From positions 1-64,000 of the forward strand of contig NZ_NFMA01000009.1 of assembly GCF_002161175.1 (NCBI RefSeq): 64,000 nt of DNA, given 5' to 3'. The notes beneath the pieces were generated by a model. The model saw nothing but the letters and a program-made list of their open reading frames with translations, was not told the DNA's origin and searched no databases. This DNA comes from Flavonifractor sp. An100 (GTDB lineage: Bacteria; Bacillota; Clostridia; Oscillospirales; Oscillospiraceae). Position 1 is the stretch's first letter, and each line of letters starts with the position of its first letter. Below are positions 41,179 to 49,597 of the stretch, in pieces. A program made the position numbers and the translations under genes.

Positions 41179-41679
41179 TCACTTGGTCAAAACCTCCACA
41201 ATCTCTCCAATATACATGGTGTGGTAATCCTTCTGAGGATACCACTTCTCCTTCACATCCTCCGGCATGTTGGCAGGATCCATGGGCTGGGCAAAACGCT
41301 TCCGGCACACCAGTACCAGCTCTGCCTGCTCAAAATAGGGGGCTCCGCACTCCGCCGTCTGGACAGTAAATCCGCACTCTTTGATCTTATCCACATCCCG
41401 GCCGCTTTTAGAACCGCACAGAGACAGAGCCTTCCGCCACTCTTCCCCAAAGAAGGTCAGAGTGAAGTACTCCTCCCGGTCAATAAATTCCTTAGTATAC
41501 CGCTGCGGCCGGATATAGCAGGTGGCCGCAGGCGCGCCCCAAATGACGCCCACTCCGCCCCAAGAGGCAGTCATAGTGTTGCACTGCTCCTTCGTGCCGG
41601 CTGTAATCAACATCCACTTATCTCCGATGAGGGAAAATACGTTTTCCTGCAGCTGCTTGGGGTCAATACGCTTAAACAT
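41179..41679 (-). CDS. Flavin reductase-like protein
   Basis: 166 residues of the FMN-binding split-barrel flavoreductase family: FSLIGDKWMLITAGTKE, NTMTASWGGVGVIWGAPAA and CYIRPQRYTKEFID. It probably binds FMN; electron partner unknown. It may be co-transcribed with hflX. Confidence 0.85.
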   Translation of the reverse strand: MFKRIDPKQLQENVFSLIGDKWMLITAGTKEQCNTMTASWGGVGVIWGAPAATCYIRPQRYTKEFIDREEYFTLTFFGEEWRKALSLCGSKSGRDVDKIKECGFTVQTAECGAPYFEQAELVLVCRKRFAQPMDPANMPEDVKEKWYPQKDYHTMYIGEIVEVLTK

Positions 41680-41777
41680 GTGGTTTCCTCCTTAAATATT
41701 ATTTGCCGGGACCTGAAGGCCCGGCTGATTACCGGGGAACCAGGGTTTGTGCGACTGTAAGGGCGCAAAATACTACA

Positions 41778-41809
41778 AAAAGCCGCACCGATTACTCGGC
41801 GCGGCTTTT
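41778..41809 (-). terminator. rpmE terminator
   Basis: AAAAGCCGC..CCGA and TCGG.GCGGCTTTT form a long stem. It is placed 12 bases beyond the rpmE stop on the minus strand. Confidence 0.85.
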
Positions 41810-41821
41810 ATAGGCACGATC

Positions 41822-42025
41822 TTACTTGTCCAGGCCAAACTTCTTGTTGAAGCGGCTGACACGGCCACCGGTATCCACCATTTTCTGCTTGCCGGTGTAG
41901 AAGGGGTGACACTTAGAGCACACTTCTACGCGGATATCCTGCTTGGTGGAGCCAGTCTCGATCACGTTGCCGCAGGCGCACCGAATCGTGGTCTGCTGAT
42001 AGTTGGGATGGAGGCCTTCCTTCAT
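41822..42025 (-). CDS. rpmE: 50S ribosomal protein L31
   Basis: 67 residues, zinc-type L31 with C16, C18, C36 and C39. The family motif is [13 protein letters not shown]. Own promoter and terminator. Confidence 0.97.
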   Translation of the reverse strand: MKEGLHPNYQQTTIRCACGNVIETGSTKQDIRVEVCSKCHPFYTGKQKMVDTGGRVSRFNKKFGLDK

Positions 42026-42076
42026 TGTATGTTCACCTCTTTCTCTTTGGAGGATCGTTTCATAAACGCATCAGTT

Positions 42077-42105
42077 ATAATACCATAGTTTTTTCAGAAA
42101 AGCAA
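42077..42105 (-). promoter_or_regulatory. rpmE promoter
   Basis: Minus-strand TTGCTT (42100-42105), 17-base spacer, TATTAT (42077-42082) with extended TGG. Confidence 0.8.
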
Positions 42106-42169
42106 CACCTTTTTGAAAAAACTTCTCTCCCTATTTCCCTATATTTTCCTTTAAAAGAGGAAAAAAGTC

Positions 42170-42198
42170 TTGCAATACAGGGAAAGCTATGATAAAAT
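42170..42198 (+). promoter_or_regulatory. rpsB promoter
   Basis: TTGCAA (42170-42175), 17-base spacer, TAAAAT (42193-42198) with extended TGA. Confidence 0.85.
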
Positions 42199-42204
42199 AC
42201 CAGA

Positions 42205-42300
42205 GCATTATGCGTGGGAGTGCGGATTTTCCGCCCGGTGCCGGGGATTTCTTTCCTGGTTGGCGGGGAATATGATGCCCCCAGAAAGTTTAACTGAAAA
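42205..42300 (+). promoter_or_regulatory. Structured leader of rpsB (possible S2 autoregulatory RNA)
   Basis: The ~110-base leader contains small hairpins such as GCGG-ATTTT-CCGC and GGGG-AATATGATG-CCCC before the AGGAGG site. Ribosomal protein S2 represses its own mRNA in several bacteria, so a regulatory leader is plausible. No known consensus was checked. Confidence 0.4.
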
Positions 42301-42317
42301 ATAGGAGGAAACAAGCA

Positions 42318-43046
42318 ATGGCAGTCGTATCTATGAAGCAGCTGCTGGAGGCCGGCGTTCACTTCGGCCACCAGACCCGTCGGTGGAACCCCAAGATGGC
42401 CACCTACATCTATACCGAGCGCAACGGTATCTATATCATCGACCTGCAGAAGACCGTGAAGAAGCTGGAAGAGGCCTATAACTTCGTCCGCGAGCTGGGC
42501 GAGAAGGGTGAGACCATCCTCTTCGTGGGCACCAAGAAGCAGGCTCAGGAGGCCATCAAGGAAGAGGCCGGCCGCGTCGGCATGTACTGGGTCAACGCCC
42601 GCTGGCTGGGCGGTATGCTCACCAACTTCAAGACCATGCGTGGCCGCGTGGAGCGCCTGAACCAGCTGAAGAAGATGCAGGAGGACGGCACCTTCGACAT
42701 GCTGCCCAAAAAGGAAGTCATGAAGCACCTGGGTGAGATCGCCAAGCTGGAGAAGTACCTGGGCGGCGTCACTGAGATGAAGAAGCTCCCCGGCGCCCTG
42801 TTCGTGGTTGACCCCCGCAAGGAGCGCAACGCCATCAACGAGGCCCGCAAGCTGAACATCCCCATCGTGGCCATCGTGGACACCAACTGCGATCCCGACG
42901 AGATCGACTACGTCATCCCCGGCAACGACGACGCCATCCGCGCCATCAAGCTGATCTCCTCTGTCATGGCTAACGCCATCCAGGAGGGCAAGCAGGGTCA
43001 GGATGAGGCCCCCGCCGCTGAGGCTGAGGCTCCCGCCGCCGAGTAA
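42318..43046 (+). CDS. rpsB: 30S ribosomal protein S2
   Basis: 242 residues starting [27 protein letters not shown]. Full-length S2 with the [10 protein letters not shown] and [15 protein letters not shown] motifs and an Ala/Glu-rich tail. It is followed by tsf, the usual arrangement. Confidence 0.98.
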   Translation: MAVVSMKQLLEAGVHFGHQTRRWNPKMATYIYTERNGIYIIDLQKTVKKLEEAYNFVRELGEKGETILFVGTKKQAQEAIKEEAGRVGMYWVNARWLGGMLTNFKTMRGRVERLNQLKKMQEDGTFDMLPKKEVMKHLGEIAKLEKYLGGVTEMKKLPGALFVVDPRKERNAINEARKLNIPIVAIVDTNCDPDEIDYVIPGNDDAIRAIKLISSVMANAIQEGKQGQDEAPAAEAEAPAAE

Positions 43047-43068
43047 GACCCCATCGCTTTTTGTCTAC

Positions 43069-43100
43069 AGCAGCGCCCGTCCCGCGCGGGCGGGCGCTGT
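43069..43100 (+). terminator. Attenuator between rpsB and tsf
   Basis: CAGCGCCCGTCC and GGGCGGGCGCTG form a stable stem before a T-rich stretch. A second hairpin, AGCGGCCGGTCC/GGACCGGCTGA, lies at about 43117-43140. They probably give partial read-through into tsf. Confidence 0.7.
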
Positions 43101-43160
43101 TCTTATTGTTAAGTTCAGCGGCCGGTCCTGGACCGGCTGAGAGTAAATGGAGGTATTTTT

Positions 43161-44081
43161 ATGGCTATCACCGCTAAGGACGTACAGAAGCTGCGCGAGA
43201 TGACCGGCGTTGGCATGATGGACTGCAAGAAGGCCCTCACCGAGGCCGAGGGCGACATCGACAAGGCCATTGAGTGGCTGCGCGAGAAGGGCCTGGCCGC
43301 TCAGACCAAGAAGGCCGGCAAGGTGGCCGCTGAGGGCGTGTCCTACGCCATCGTGGCTGACAACGGCGTGGGCGTGATCATCGAGGTCAACTCCCAGACC
43401 GACTTCGTGGCTAAGAATGAGGTCTTCCAGGACTTCGTCAAGTCTCTGGCCGCTGTTGTGGCTGAGAAGGACCCCGCCGACGTGGAGGCTCTGAAGGCCT
43501 GCACCTACCCCGGCACTGACCGCACCGTGGCTGACGTCACCGCTGACAAGGTGCTGGCCATCGGCGAGAACATCCAGATCCGCCGCTTCGTCCGCTATGC
43601 TCAGGGCGTGAACGTCCCCTATATCCACATGGGCGGCAAGATCGGCGTGCTTGTCAACCTGGAGGTTGAGGGCATCGAGGCTGCCAAGGTTGTGGAGCTG
43701 GGCAAGGATGTTGCCATGCAGATCGCCGCTATGAACCCCTCCTTCCTGGACAAGTCCAATGTTGACCAGTCCACCCTGGACAAGGAGAAGGAGATCCTGC
43801 TGGCTCAGGCTAAGGAGGATCCCAAGAACGCCAACAAGCCCGAGAACATCATTGAGAAGATGGTTATGGGCCGTATCGGCAAGTACTACGAGGAGAACTG
43901 CCTGCTCCAGCAGGCCTTCGTTAAGGAGAACAAGGTCTCCGTGGAGAAGCACATCGCTGAGGTTGCCAAGCAGCTGGGCGGCAAGATCTCCGTCAAGGCC
44001 TACACCCGCTTTGAGACCGGTGAGGGCATTGAGAAGAAGGAGGACGACTTCGCAGCCGAGGTCGCTTCCATGATCAAGTAA
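43161..44081 (+). CDS. tsf: Translation elongation factor Ts
   Basis: 306 residues. The UBA-like N-terminus MAITAKDVQKLREMTGVGMMDCKKAL and the EF-Tu-contacting TDFVAKNEVF motif are clear. EF-Ts recycles EF-Tu-GDP. Downstream partner of rpsB. Confidence 0.98.
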   Translation: MAITAKDVQKLREMTGVGMMDCKKALTEAEGDIDKAIEWLREKGLAAQTKKAGKVAAEGVSYAIVADNGVGVIIEVNSQTDFVAKNEVFQDFVKSLAAVVAEKDPADVEALKACTYPGTDRTVADVTADKVLAIGENIQIRRFVRYAQGVNVPYIHMGGKIGVLVNLEVEGIEAAKVVELGKDVAMQIAAMNPSFLDKSNVDQSTLDKEKEILLAQAKEDPKNANKPENIIEKMVMGRIGKYYEENCLLQQAFVKENKVSVEKHIAEVAKQLGGKISVKAYTRFETGEGIEKKEDDFAAEVASMIK

Positions 44082-44095
44082 GTTCTGAGACGCAG

Positions 44096-44132
44096 AGAGG
44101 ACCGGAGTTCAAAAGCTCCGGTCCTCTTTTTT
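44096..44132 (+). terminator. tsf terminator
   Basis: AGAGGACCGGAG and CTCCGGTCCTCT with a T6 tail. Confidence 0.92.
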
Positions 44133-44137
44133 CCATG

Positions 44138-44168
44138 AAAAAACGGACGGCAAAATGCCGTCCGTTTT
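44138..44168 (-). terminator. asp23-gene terminator
   Basis: AAAACGGACGG and CCGTCCGTTTT around an eight-base loop, downstream of the convergent Asp23-family gene. Confidence 0.85.
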
Positions 44169-44193
44169 ACGTTCCCTGTTAAAACGAGGTTTG

Positions 44194-44568
44194 TTACGCC
44201 TTAGGCGGGAAGGTAATTCCCCCCACATTCACGTTAACGCTGGAGACCTCCAGGCCAGTCATGGACTCAATGGCCGCCTTGACCCCCTCCTGGACAGCCT
44301 TACCCATCTCCGGGATGGTATGGCCATAGGAGATGAGAACAGACAGGTCTACAATCACCTTGTCGTCCTCCATCTTCACCCGAACACCCTTAGCCAGGTT
44401 CTTCTTTCCTAACAGCTCAGCGATGTCGCTGCCCAGATTGGCGGCCAGGCTGCTGACTCCCTCTACCTCCAGGGCAGCGGCTGCAGAGATCGCCGCCAGC
44501 ACCTCTTCGGAAATATGGATATTGCCCAGCTCGTCAGAGCGGGAGACGTATTCCTTGTTTTCACTCAT
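44194..44568 (-). CDS. Asp23/Gls24-family envelope stress protein
   Basis: 124 residues from ATG at 44568 behind AAGGAG. The domain contains ISEEVLAAISAAAALEVEGVSSLA and VKMEDDKVIVDLSVLISYGHTIPE. Family members associate with the membrane and respond to envelope stress. It lies just beyond spoIIIAH and may be transcribed apart from it. Confidence 0.92.
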   Translation of the reverse strand: MSENKEYVSRSDELGNIHISEEVLAAISAAAALEVEGVSSLAANLGSDIAELLGKKNLAKGVRVKMEDDKVIVDLSVLISYGHTIPEMGKAVQEGVKAAIESMTGLEVSSVNVNVGGITFPPKA

Positions 44569-44684
44569 GGTTGCCACGCTCCTTAAAGATCGCAGTATCG
44601 CGGGACAGTTTTGCATGTGGTTATTCTACCACATTTCTTCCCCCTTGACAACCGCAGATCCAAAAGTTCTTCTCCCCTACCCGT

Positions 44685-45329
44685 TTAGTTCACCTCAATG
44701 ATTTTAATTTGATCCGCGGTGAAGCCAGCCGTCTGATGGACCACATCCACAATCTTAGCTGTATCCGCCTCAGTCAATCCGCCCTCAGGTGCAGCCACTG
44801 CCAAGCTGAGTGCTTCCTCCCCAATAAACGCCACACAGTCGGTATAGCCCTTGGCCACCACCAGATTTTCAATCTGGGCCTCTGTCACTGTGTAGTCGGC
44901 CATCGTCTGAATAGTATCGTTGACTTGATTTTTTACAGTCTCGTCCGCATCCTCCCTGGCTGCGGCATCCTGGAGCAGGGACAAGGCGCTGTCTCTGGCC
45001 TGCTGACGGTTGAGACGAGCGGTGGCAAAGTAGTCGCTCCCTGTCCCCGCCTCGGCTCCGGCGGTGGTCTGAGCCTCTCCCTGCGCCCCTGTCTGCGTAT
45101 CAGCCTGAGTGCCGTCCGGAACACCCGAGCCTGTTGTGCTCTGGAGCAGGGGATCTTCCGTCTCACTGCCCACCATGGTGGACTGGCCCAGCGTCTTTCC
45201 CGCCTGGGCCTCCTGCTCATAGTTCCAGTTCAGATACACCGCCGCACATACGAACAGAGCAATGGCTCCCACCACCGCGTTGCGCTTCCACAGCTGCGAC
45301 CAATTCGTCCCCTTGTTCCCCGTTCTCAT
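44685..45329 (-). CDS. spoIIIAH: Stage III sporulation protein AH
   Basis: 214 residues. One membrane segment near 17-34 is followed by a Gln/Thr/Ala-rich linker and the ring-building domain at ~100-214 (FATARLNRQQARDSALSLLQ, YTDCVAFIGEEALSLAV). Its forespore partner SpoIIQ is not in the window. Together they build the channel between mother cell and forespore. Last gene of the spoIIIA operon. Confidence 0.93.
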   Translation of the reverse strand: MRTGNKGTNWSQLWKRNAVVGAIALFVCAAVYLNWNYEQEAQAGKTLGQSTMVGSETEDPLLQSTTGSGVPDGTQADTQTGAQGEAQTTAGAEAGTGSDYFATARLNRQQARDSALSLLQDAAAREDADETVKNQVNDTIQTMADYTVTEAQIENLVVAKGYTDCVAFIGEEALSLAVAAPEGGLTEADTAKIVDVVHQTAGFTADQIKIIEVN

Positions 45330-45356
45330 AACTTCATTCCTCCTACGATATTGACA

Positions 45357-45875
45357 TTACGTATTTCCCTGACAAATGGTGATTCGATCCGCGCCCAGTC
45401 CGGTCAGAGCCGCAACTGCCTGGGCCAGATCCAAACGCACCTTTGGGTCCCCTCCCCCGGGACATACCACAAGGGCTCCCCGAAATTGAGGTGCTACCGT
45501 CTGTAGCGGAACTACCTCCTGATTGCCTGAGCCCCGTCCCAGGGTAACGGTAGCTGTATTATAAGCCCCGTCCGCATCCTGCTCCTGGTCCTCTGCCAGA
45601 ATTTGCCGCTGTCCAGTTTGGATGGACAGCACCACTTTCACACTCCCCGCCCCCTGCACCTGGGACAGAGCCTGCTCCAGCTTTCCCTCAAATGCCGCTA
45701 AATCAAACTCCTGTGTTGTCCCGGCTGCTGTTCCCGGATTCTCCTGCTCTCCGCCAGCACTCCCCAACGGAAGCAACAGCAGTACGGCACCTGCCGCCAT
45801 CACCAGAAGCACATATTTATACTTCTCCAGCGCCCCCCTCCACGCAGCCAACTGTCCGGTCCAGCCTTTTTTCAC
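45357..45875 (-). CDS. spoIIIAG: Stage III sporulation protein AG
   Basis: 172 residues with a membrane segment near 22-42 and a ring-building domain (EGKLEQALSQVQGAGSVKVVLSI, GALVVCPGGGDPKVRLDLAQAV). It forms the large ring of the feeding-tube complex. It starts overlapping the spoIIIAF stop. Confidence 0.92.
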   Translation of the reverse strand: MKKGWTGQLAAWRGALEKYKYVLLVMAAGAVLLLLPLGSAGGEQENPGTAAGTTQEFDLAAFEGKLEQALSQVQGAGSVKVVLSIQTGQRQILAEDQEQDADGAYNTATVTLGRGSGNQEVVPLQTVAPQFRGALVVCPGGGDPKVRLDLAQAVAALTGLGADRITICQGNT

Positions 45876-46363
45876 GGCGTCCCCTCCTCTCCTTCGTAGA
45901 CCTGCCGCTCAGGAGAAACACCCAGTTCCTCCTGCAAGCACTGCTCCAGCTGTGCCCGCTCTTGGGCGCTGAATGTTCCGGTTACCCGAATTTCTTCCGG
46001 CACCCACAGCTCCCCCTCCATCCGACAGGACACCCGTGGAGTACAGACCAGCCCCATTTCCGCCGCCTTGTCCACAATATATGCCTCAAACTTCTCTTCT
46101 ATGATGACTTTCATCTCCTCATTGACCTGATTTTCCAAGTCCTGTTTTTCCAGCTCCAGCTGAGCATTCCATTGCTCTGCCCATCTTTGGCTTTCCGACC
46201 AGTCCAGCTTCCCTGTCCCTGCCAGCAGCGCACATAAAAGAACCAGGCCGCACACCAGCTTTCCTACCCGTTTCACCGGCCCGGAGGGCATCAGACTCTC
46301 CGCTACGGAACAGAGAATACAAGCTGCTAAAATGCCCAGCAGCCATTCCTGGGCCCCGCTCAT
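45872..46363 (-). CDS. spoIIIAF: Stage III sporulation protein AF
   Basis: 163 residues with two N-terminal membrane helices (LLGILAACILCSVAESLMPSG, VGKLVCGLVLLCALLAG) and a soluble ring-building-type domain. The start overlaps the spoIIIAE stop by four bases. Confidence 0.9.
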   Translation of the reverse strand: MSGAQEWLLGILAACILCSVAESLMPSGPVKRVGKLVCGLVLLCALLAGTGKLDWSESQRWAEQWNAQLELEKQDLENQVNEEMKVIIEEKFEAYIVDKAAEMGLVCTPRVSCRMEGELWVPEEIRVTGTFSAQERAQLEQCLQEELGVSPERQVYEGEEGTP

Positions 46364-47430
46364 CCGGGCACCGCCGCTGTCAGAGCGGATACAATGCTGA
46401 CCAAGAGCACCAAAGCCGACGCCCCCGTCATGCCAAGGACGATTCCAAACGCTCCGCCGATGGCATTAATGAGACGGCTGAGCCGGGGCTGTGCCACCGT
46501 CGCACAAAGGACAGCCGCTCCTTTATAAACTAAATACTGTAGCCCCAACTGGAGAAAGGGGGACAGGCAAATGGCCAAAACCACCAGCATCCCCGCCACT
46601 CCCACGGTCCCCTTCAGCGCTCCGGCCCCCGCCAGAACCGTCTCAGAGGCATCCGCCAACACCCCGCCCACTACCGGAATCGCCCGGGAGATGGCCAGCT
46701 TCGCCGCTTTAATTGCCGAGGCATCCACACTTCCCGCCACCGCTCCGGTGGCAGTTAGATAGCCTACAAACACAACCAGCAGCGCAGTCAACAAAAAGGC
46801 GGCAATCCCTTTTAATACTCCCGCCAGCTTCCCCAGCCCCGGATTGTCCACAGCGGCATAGGCGCAGCTGACGGCCACATAGCCGTATACCAATGGGATG
46901 ATCAGCTTGTCCAAAACCATAATAAGAAGCTGGGAAAATAAAACGGTCGCCCCCTGGCGTACCGCCGCCCCGGTCACACTCCCAGTGGCCGCTGTCAGTA
47001 CCGCCATGACTGGGAGAATGGACTGGGAAAATACCTCCATCTTCCCAATCGTCTCCCGCCCCAGCCCAATCATTGCTGCCATATCCGTCATGGTCAGCGC
47101 GGTAATGGCCAAAGCGCCTGCCAGCTCCACGGCCTGTAGGCCCTCTCTCTTTTCCTGCCCCGCCGCCCCCTCCGCCAGGGAGCACAGCAGGACCACCGCC
47201 AGCAGTTTTAAACCGGCCGCCAGACTGGATTTCCCCAACTCCCCAAGCTGCTCTGCCGCGTCGCTCAACAGGTGTCCCATCCCCTGTTCCAGATCGGCCC
47301 CCTCCTCCACGCCGTAGGACTCCGTCTGCTCCCACAGCTCGTCCAGCCCGGGGACTGACATCGGCTCCGCCCCGTGGCAGGGAACCACACATGCAGCCAG
47401 CAGAATGAAACTGATCCATATTTTTCTCAT
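46360..47430 (-). CDS. spoIIIAE: Stage III sporulation protein AE
   Basis: 356 residues from ATG at 47430; the open frame extends to 47703 but that part is antisense-frame noise over spoIIIAD. A signal peptide (1-20, ending CHG) precedes six or more membrane helices. It is the large membrane core of the complex. Confidence 0.93.
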   Translation of the reverse strand: MRKIWISFILLAACVVPCHGAEPMSVPGLDELWEQTESYGVEEGADLEQGMGHLLSDAAEQLGELGKSSLAAGLKLLAVVLLCSLAEGAAGQEKREGLQAVELAGALAITALTMTDMAAMIGLGRETIGKMEVFSQSILPVMAVLTAATGSVTGAAVRQGATVLFSQLLIMVLDKLIIPLVYGYVAVSCAYAAVDNPGLGKLAGVLKGIAAFLLTALLVVFVGYLTATGAVAGSVDASAIKAAKLAISRAIPVVGGVLADASETVLAGAGALKGTVGVAGMLVVLAICLSPFLQLGLQYLVYKGAAVLCATVAQPRLSRLINAIGGAFGIVLGMTGASALVLLVSIVSALTAAVPG

Positions 47431-47816
47431 CCCAACATCTCCGCTATCAGCACCGTGACCGCCCGGATCAAGGGCAGAGCCACCAGTAAGGCTGCCAAGG
47501 TCCCCGCCGTCTCCACAAAGGCGGCAGTACCGCTCTCCCCTGCCGAGCGACAGATCTCTGACGTTACCCGCGTCAAAATGGAGATGGCCACCGTCTTTGC
47601 CACCGGCTCCAACAGCTCCTCGGACAGCCCTGCCTGTCCGGTCAGCTCCTCCATCAGCTGGGCCACGCCTCCCAAACCGTCCGCTACCATACCCAGCATC
47701 CACAGCCCGGCTGCCAGGGCCAGAAGCAGGCTGATTTCCGGCGCACTCTTTCGCAGCACCGTTCCCAACACCGCCGCTGTAACGCCAACCGCGGCAATTT
47801 TCACCATGGTTTCCAT
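47427..47816 (-). CDS. spoIIIAD: Stage III sporulation protein AD
   Basis: 129 residues from ATG at 47816 in a TGATG overlap with spoIIIAC (a GTG one codon upstream is possible). Three to four membrane helices. KIAAVGVTAAVLGTVLRKSAPEISLL matches the family and resembles spoIIIAC. Confidence 0.92.
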   Translation of the reverse strand: METMVKIAAVGVTAAVLGTVLRKSAPEISLLLALAAGLWMLGMVADGLGGVAQLMEELTGQAGLSEELLEPVAKTVAISILTRVTSEICRSAGESGTAAFVETAGTLAALLVALPLIRAVTVLIAEMLG

Positions 47817-48010
47817 CACAGATGAAACAGCGTCTTTACCATGTCAAACAGACTGGCAATCTCCTGCACCACCATCATCAGCACCACAACCAGACCGGTA
47901 AGCGTGGTCATCATCGCCTGTTCGTCCCGCCCCGCCCGGCTGAGCACCTGGTTGAGCACTGCCACCAGAATCCCAATGGCGGCTATTTTAAAAATTAAAT
48001 CCACATCCAT
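47816..48010 (-). CDS. spoIIIAC: Stage III sporulation protein AC
   Basis: 64 residues, two membrane helices: DLIFKIAAIGILVAVLNQVLSRAGRDEQA is the family signature. Full length for the family. Confidence 0.93.
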   Translation of the reverse strand: MDVDLIFKIAAIGILVAVLNQVLSRAGRDEQAMMTTLTGLVVVLMMVVQEIASLFDMVKTLFHL

Positions 48011-48049
48011 GGAAAGCCCTCTCTTTCGTACTCCTTCTCTCCACTGTTC

Positions 48050-48559
48050 TCATAACAGCAAAATCACAAAAAAAGCGCCTCCAGACAGCCCCAATGCCTG
48101 GTACACCCTGCCTTGGCTGCGCCGCAGCTGCTGAGCCTGCAGCAGCAGCTGGGATAACTCGTGCCGCACACCGCTCACTACCCGCTTTTGCTCCTCCCAA
48201 TCGCACCGTCCCAAGGTGTCGCCCAGGGGAAGCAGACACATCGCGTCCTCCTCCCCCAGGACCTCCAGCCCCTCCACCAGACGTCGCCAGCTTTGGGAAA
48301 AATCCTCCCACTCCAGCCGCTCCAGCGCCTCTCCGCATCCCTGAAATAATGTCCGCGCCGGTTCCCGGCTTCGCTGTGCTAGCCGCTCCATCAGCTGAGG
48401 AAGCGGAGGGCTGTCCAACTCCAGCTCCTGCTCCAACAGGCCAAGGCCCTGTGTCATTGCCTGTAAGGCTCGCACCCGCCTGCCCAGCTCGGCAGACGCC
48501 TGGAACCCTATCCACCCACAGCCGGAGGCCAGCAGAATTGCGCCCAACAGCTTCCACAT
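48050..48559 (-). CDS. spoIIIAB: Stage III sporulation protein AB
   Basis: 169 residues: an N-terminal helix (LLGAILLASGCGWIGFQAS), a helical soluble domain and a C-terminal membrane helix. It is structurally like GspF of type II secretion. It begins directly at the spoIIIAA stop; 39 bases separate it from spoIIIAC. Confidence 0.91.
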   Translation of the reverse strand: MWKLLGAILLASGCGWIGFQASAELGRRVRALQAMTQGLGLLEQELELDSPPLPQLMERLAQRSREPARTLFQGCGEALERLEWEDFSQSWRRLVEGLEVLGEEDAMCLLPLGDTLGRCDWEEQKRVVSGVRHELSQLLLQAQQLRRSQGRVYQALGLSGGAFFVILLL

Positions 48560-49471
48560 TTAATCCAGCTCCTCAATATAGTAGTACCTGCGTGTGTTTT
48601 CCTGGCGGATCCGCACCAGACGCTGGAACAGTCCTTCTTCCAAAATAGGACGGTACAGCATCCGGCGCTCCAGATCCCCCCGCGACTCCCCGTGGGCCGT
48701 GGCCAACAGGACTACGCCGCACCCCATTGCCGCGCGCAGCGCTGCCACGTCCTCGGGAGCGGTAATCTCATCTGCCGCCAGCACTTGGGGATTCATGGCG
48801 CGCAGCAGCAGCATAAGCCCCTGGGCTTTGGGACAGCCCTCCAGCACATCTGTGTGAGCGCCTACATCCAGCTGTGCCCTCCCCTGATACAGACCCGCTA
48901 CCTCTCCCCGCTCATCGGCTACCGCCACCCGCATGGCCGTGCAGTGCTCCCCGTCCGACACCTGGCGGATGAGATCCCGTAGCAGGGTGGTTTTTCCCAG
49001 CCCAGGTGGAGCCAAGATCAGGGTGCTGACCAGCCGTCCGTCGGGACATACGGCGGCCATAACTGGGTCCGCAGCACCCCGAACCTGACAGGCTACCCGT
49101 ATATTGAGCGACGACAAGCGGCTGAGGCTGTGAATATTCCCATCCCGCATAACCGCCGTGCCACATAACCCAATCCGGTGCCCTCCGGCCATAGTTAAAT
49201 ATCCTCTGCGCACCTGGTCCAGAACCGCATGGAGGGAGGCTCGGCTGGCGATCTCAACCACCTGTTCCAGCTCCCGCCCCTCCACATTCCCTCCACTCAG
49301 GGGATATTCCTGCCCGGACACAACGACTGTCATGGGTCTGCCTACCCGCAGTCGGAGTTCCTCTACCTGAGCCTGCCGCTGCAGGGATATGGCCAGCGCC
49401 CGCTGGCGCAGTGATAAGGGCAGCGCTCCAGCTGCCTGCTGATATGCCTGGACTCTCATTTGTTCTTCCAT
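48560..49471 (-). CDS. spoIIIAA: Stage III sporulation protein AA (ATPase)
   Basis: 303 residues. The secretion-type ATPase domain has Walker A PPGLGKTTLLRDLIR and the DERGEVAGLYQG box; VLAADEITAPEDV is the Walker B region. It is thought to power the channel between mother cell and forespore. First gene of the operon, behind a sigma-E-like promoter. Confidence 0.94.
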   Translation of the reverse strand: MEEQMRVQAYQQAAGALPLSLRQRALAISLQRQAQVEELRLRVGRPMTVVVSGQEYPLSGGNVEGRELEQVVEIASRASLHAVLDQVRRGYLTMAGGHRIGLCGTAVMRDGNIHSLSRLSSLNIRVACQVRGAADPVMAAVCPDGRLVSTLILAPPGLGKTTLLRDLIRQVSDGEHCTAMRVAVADERGEVAGLYQGRAQLDVGAHTDVLEGCPKAQGLMLLLRAMNPQVLAADEITAPEDVAALRAAMGCGVVLLATAHGESRGDLERRMLYRPILEEGLFQRLVRIRQENTRRYYYIEELD

Positions 49472-49494
49472 GCCTGTCCACCTACCTTTGCCCT

Positions 49495-49524
49495 ATCCTA
49501 TGAGCGTGGTATGGGGGATATGAC
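49495..49524 (-). promoter_or_regulatory. Sigma-E-type promoter of spoIIIA
   Basis: Minus-strand GTCATAT (49518-49524) and CATAGGAT (49495-49502), 15 bases apart. They resemble the sigma-E pattern of an ATA-rich -35 and CATAnnAT -10. Known spoIIIA operons are sigma-E-dependent. Confidence 0.55.
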
Positions 49525-49553
49525 AGTTCTGTTCTGCTTTGGTCTGTTTTTTC

Positions 49554-49591
49554 AAAAGAGCCCGGGACCGCATACGGTCCCAGGCTCTTTT
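49554..49591. terminator. Terminator after the LysR gene
   Basis: AAAAGAGCC.GGGACCG and CGGTCCC.GGCTCTTTT form a long stem with one internal mismatch; the minus-strand T-run follows. Confidence 0.85.
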
Positions 49592-49597
49592 CAGCTC

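Noticed and set aside
47431-47703. N-terminal extension of SpoIIIAE
   Set aside because: The extra 91 residues are Gly/Arg-rich nonsense read over spoIIIAD; the signal peptide begins at the ATG at 47430.
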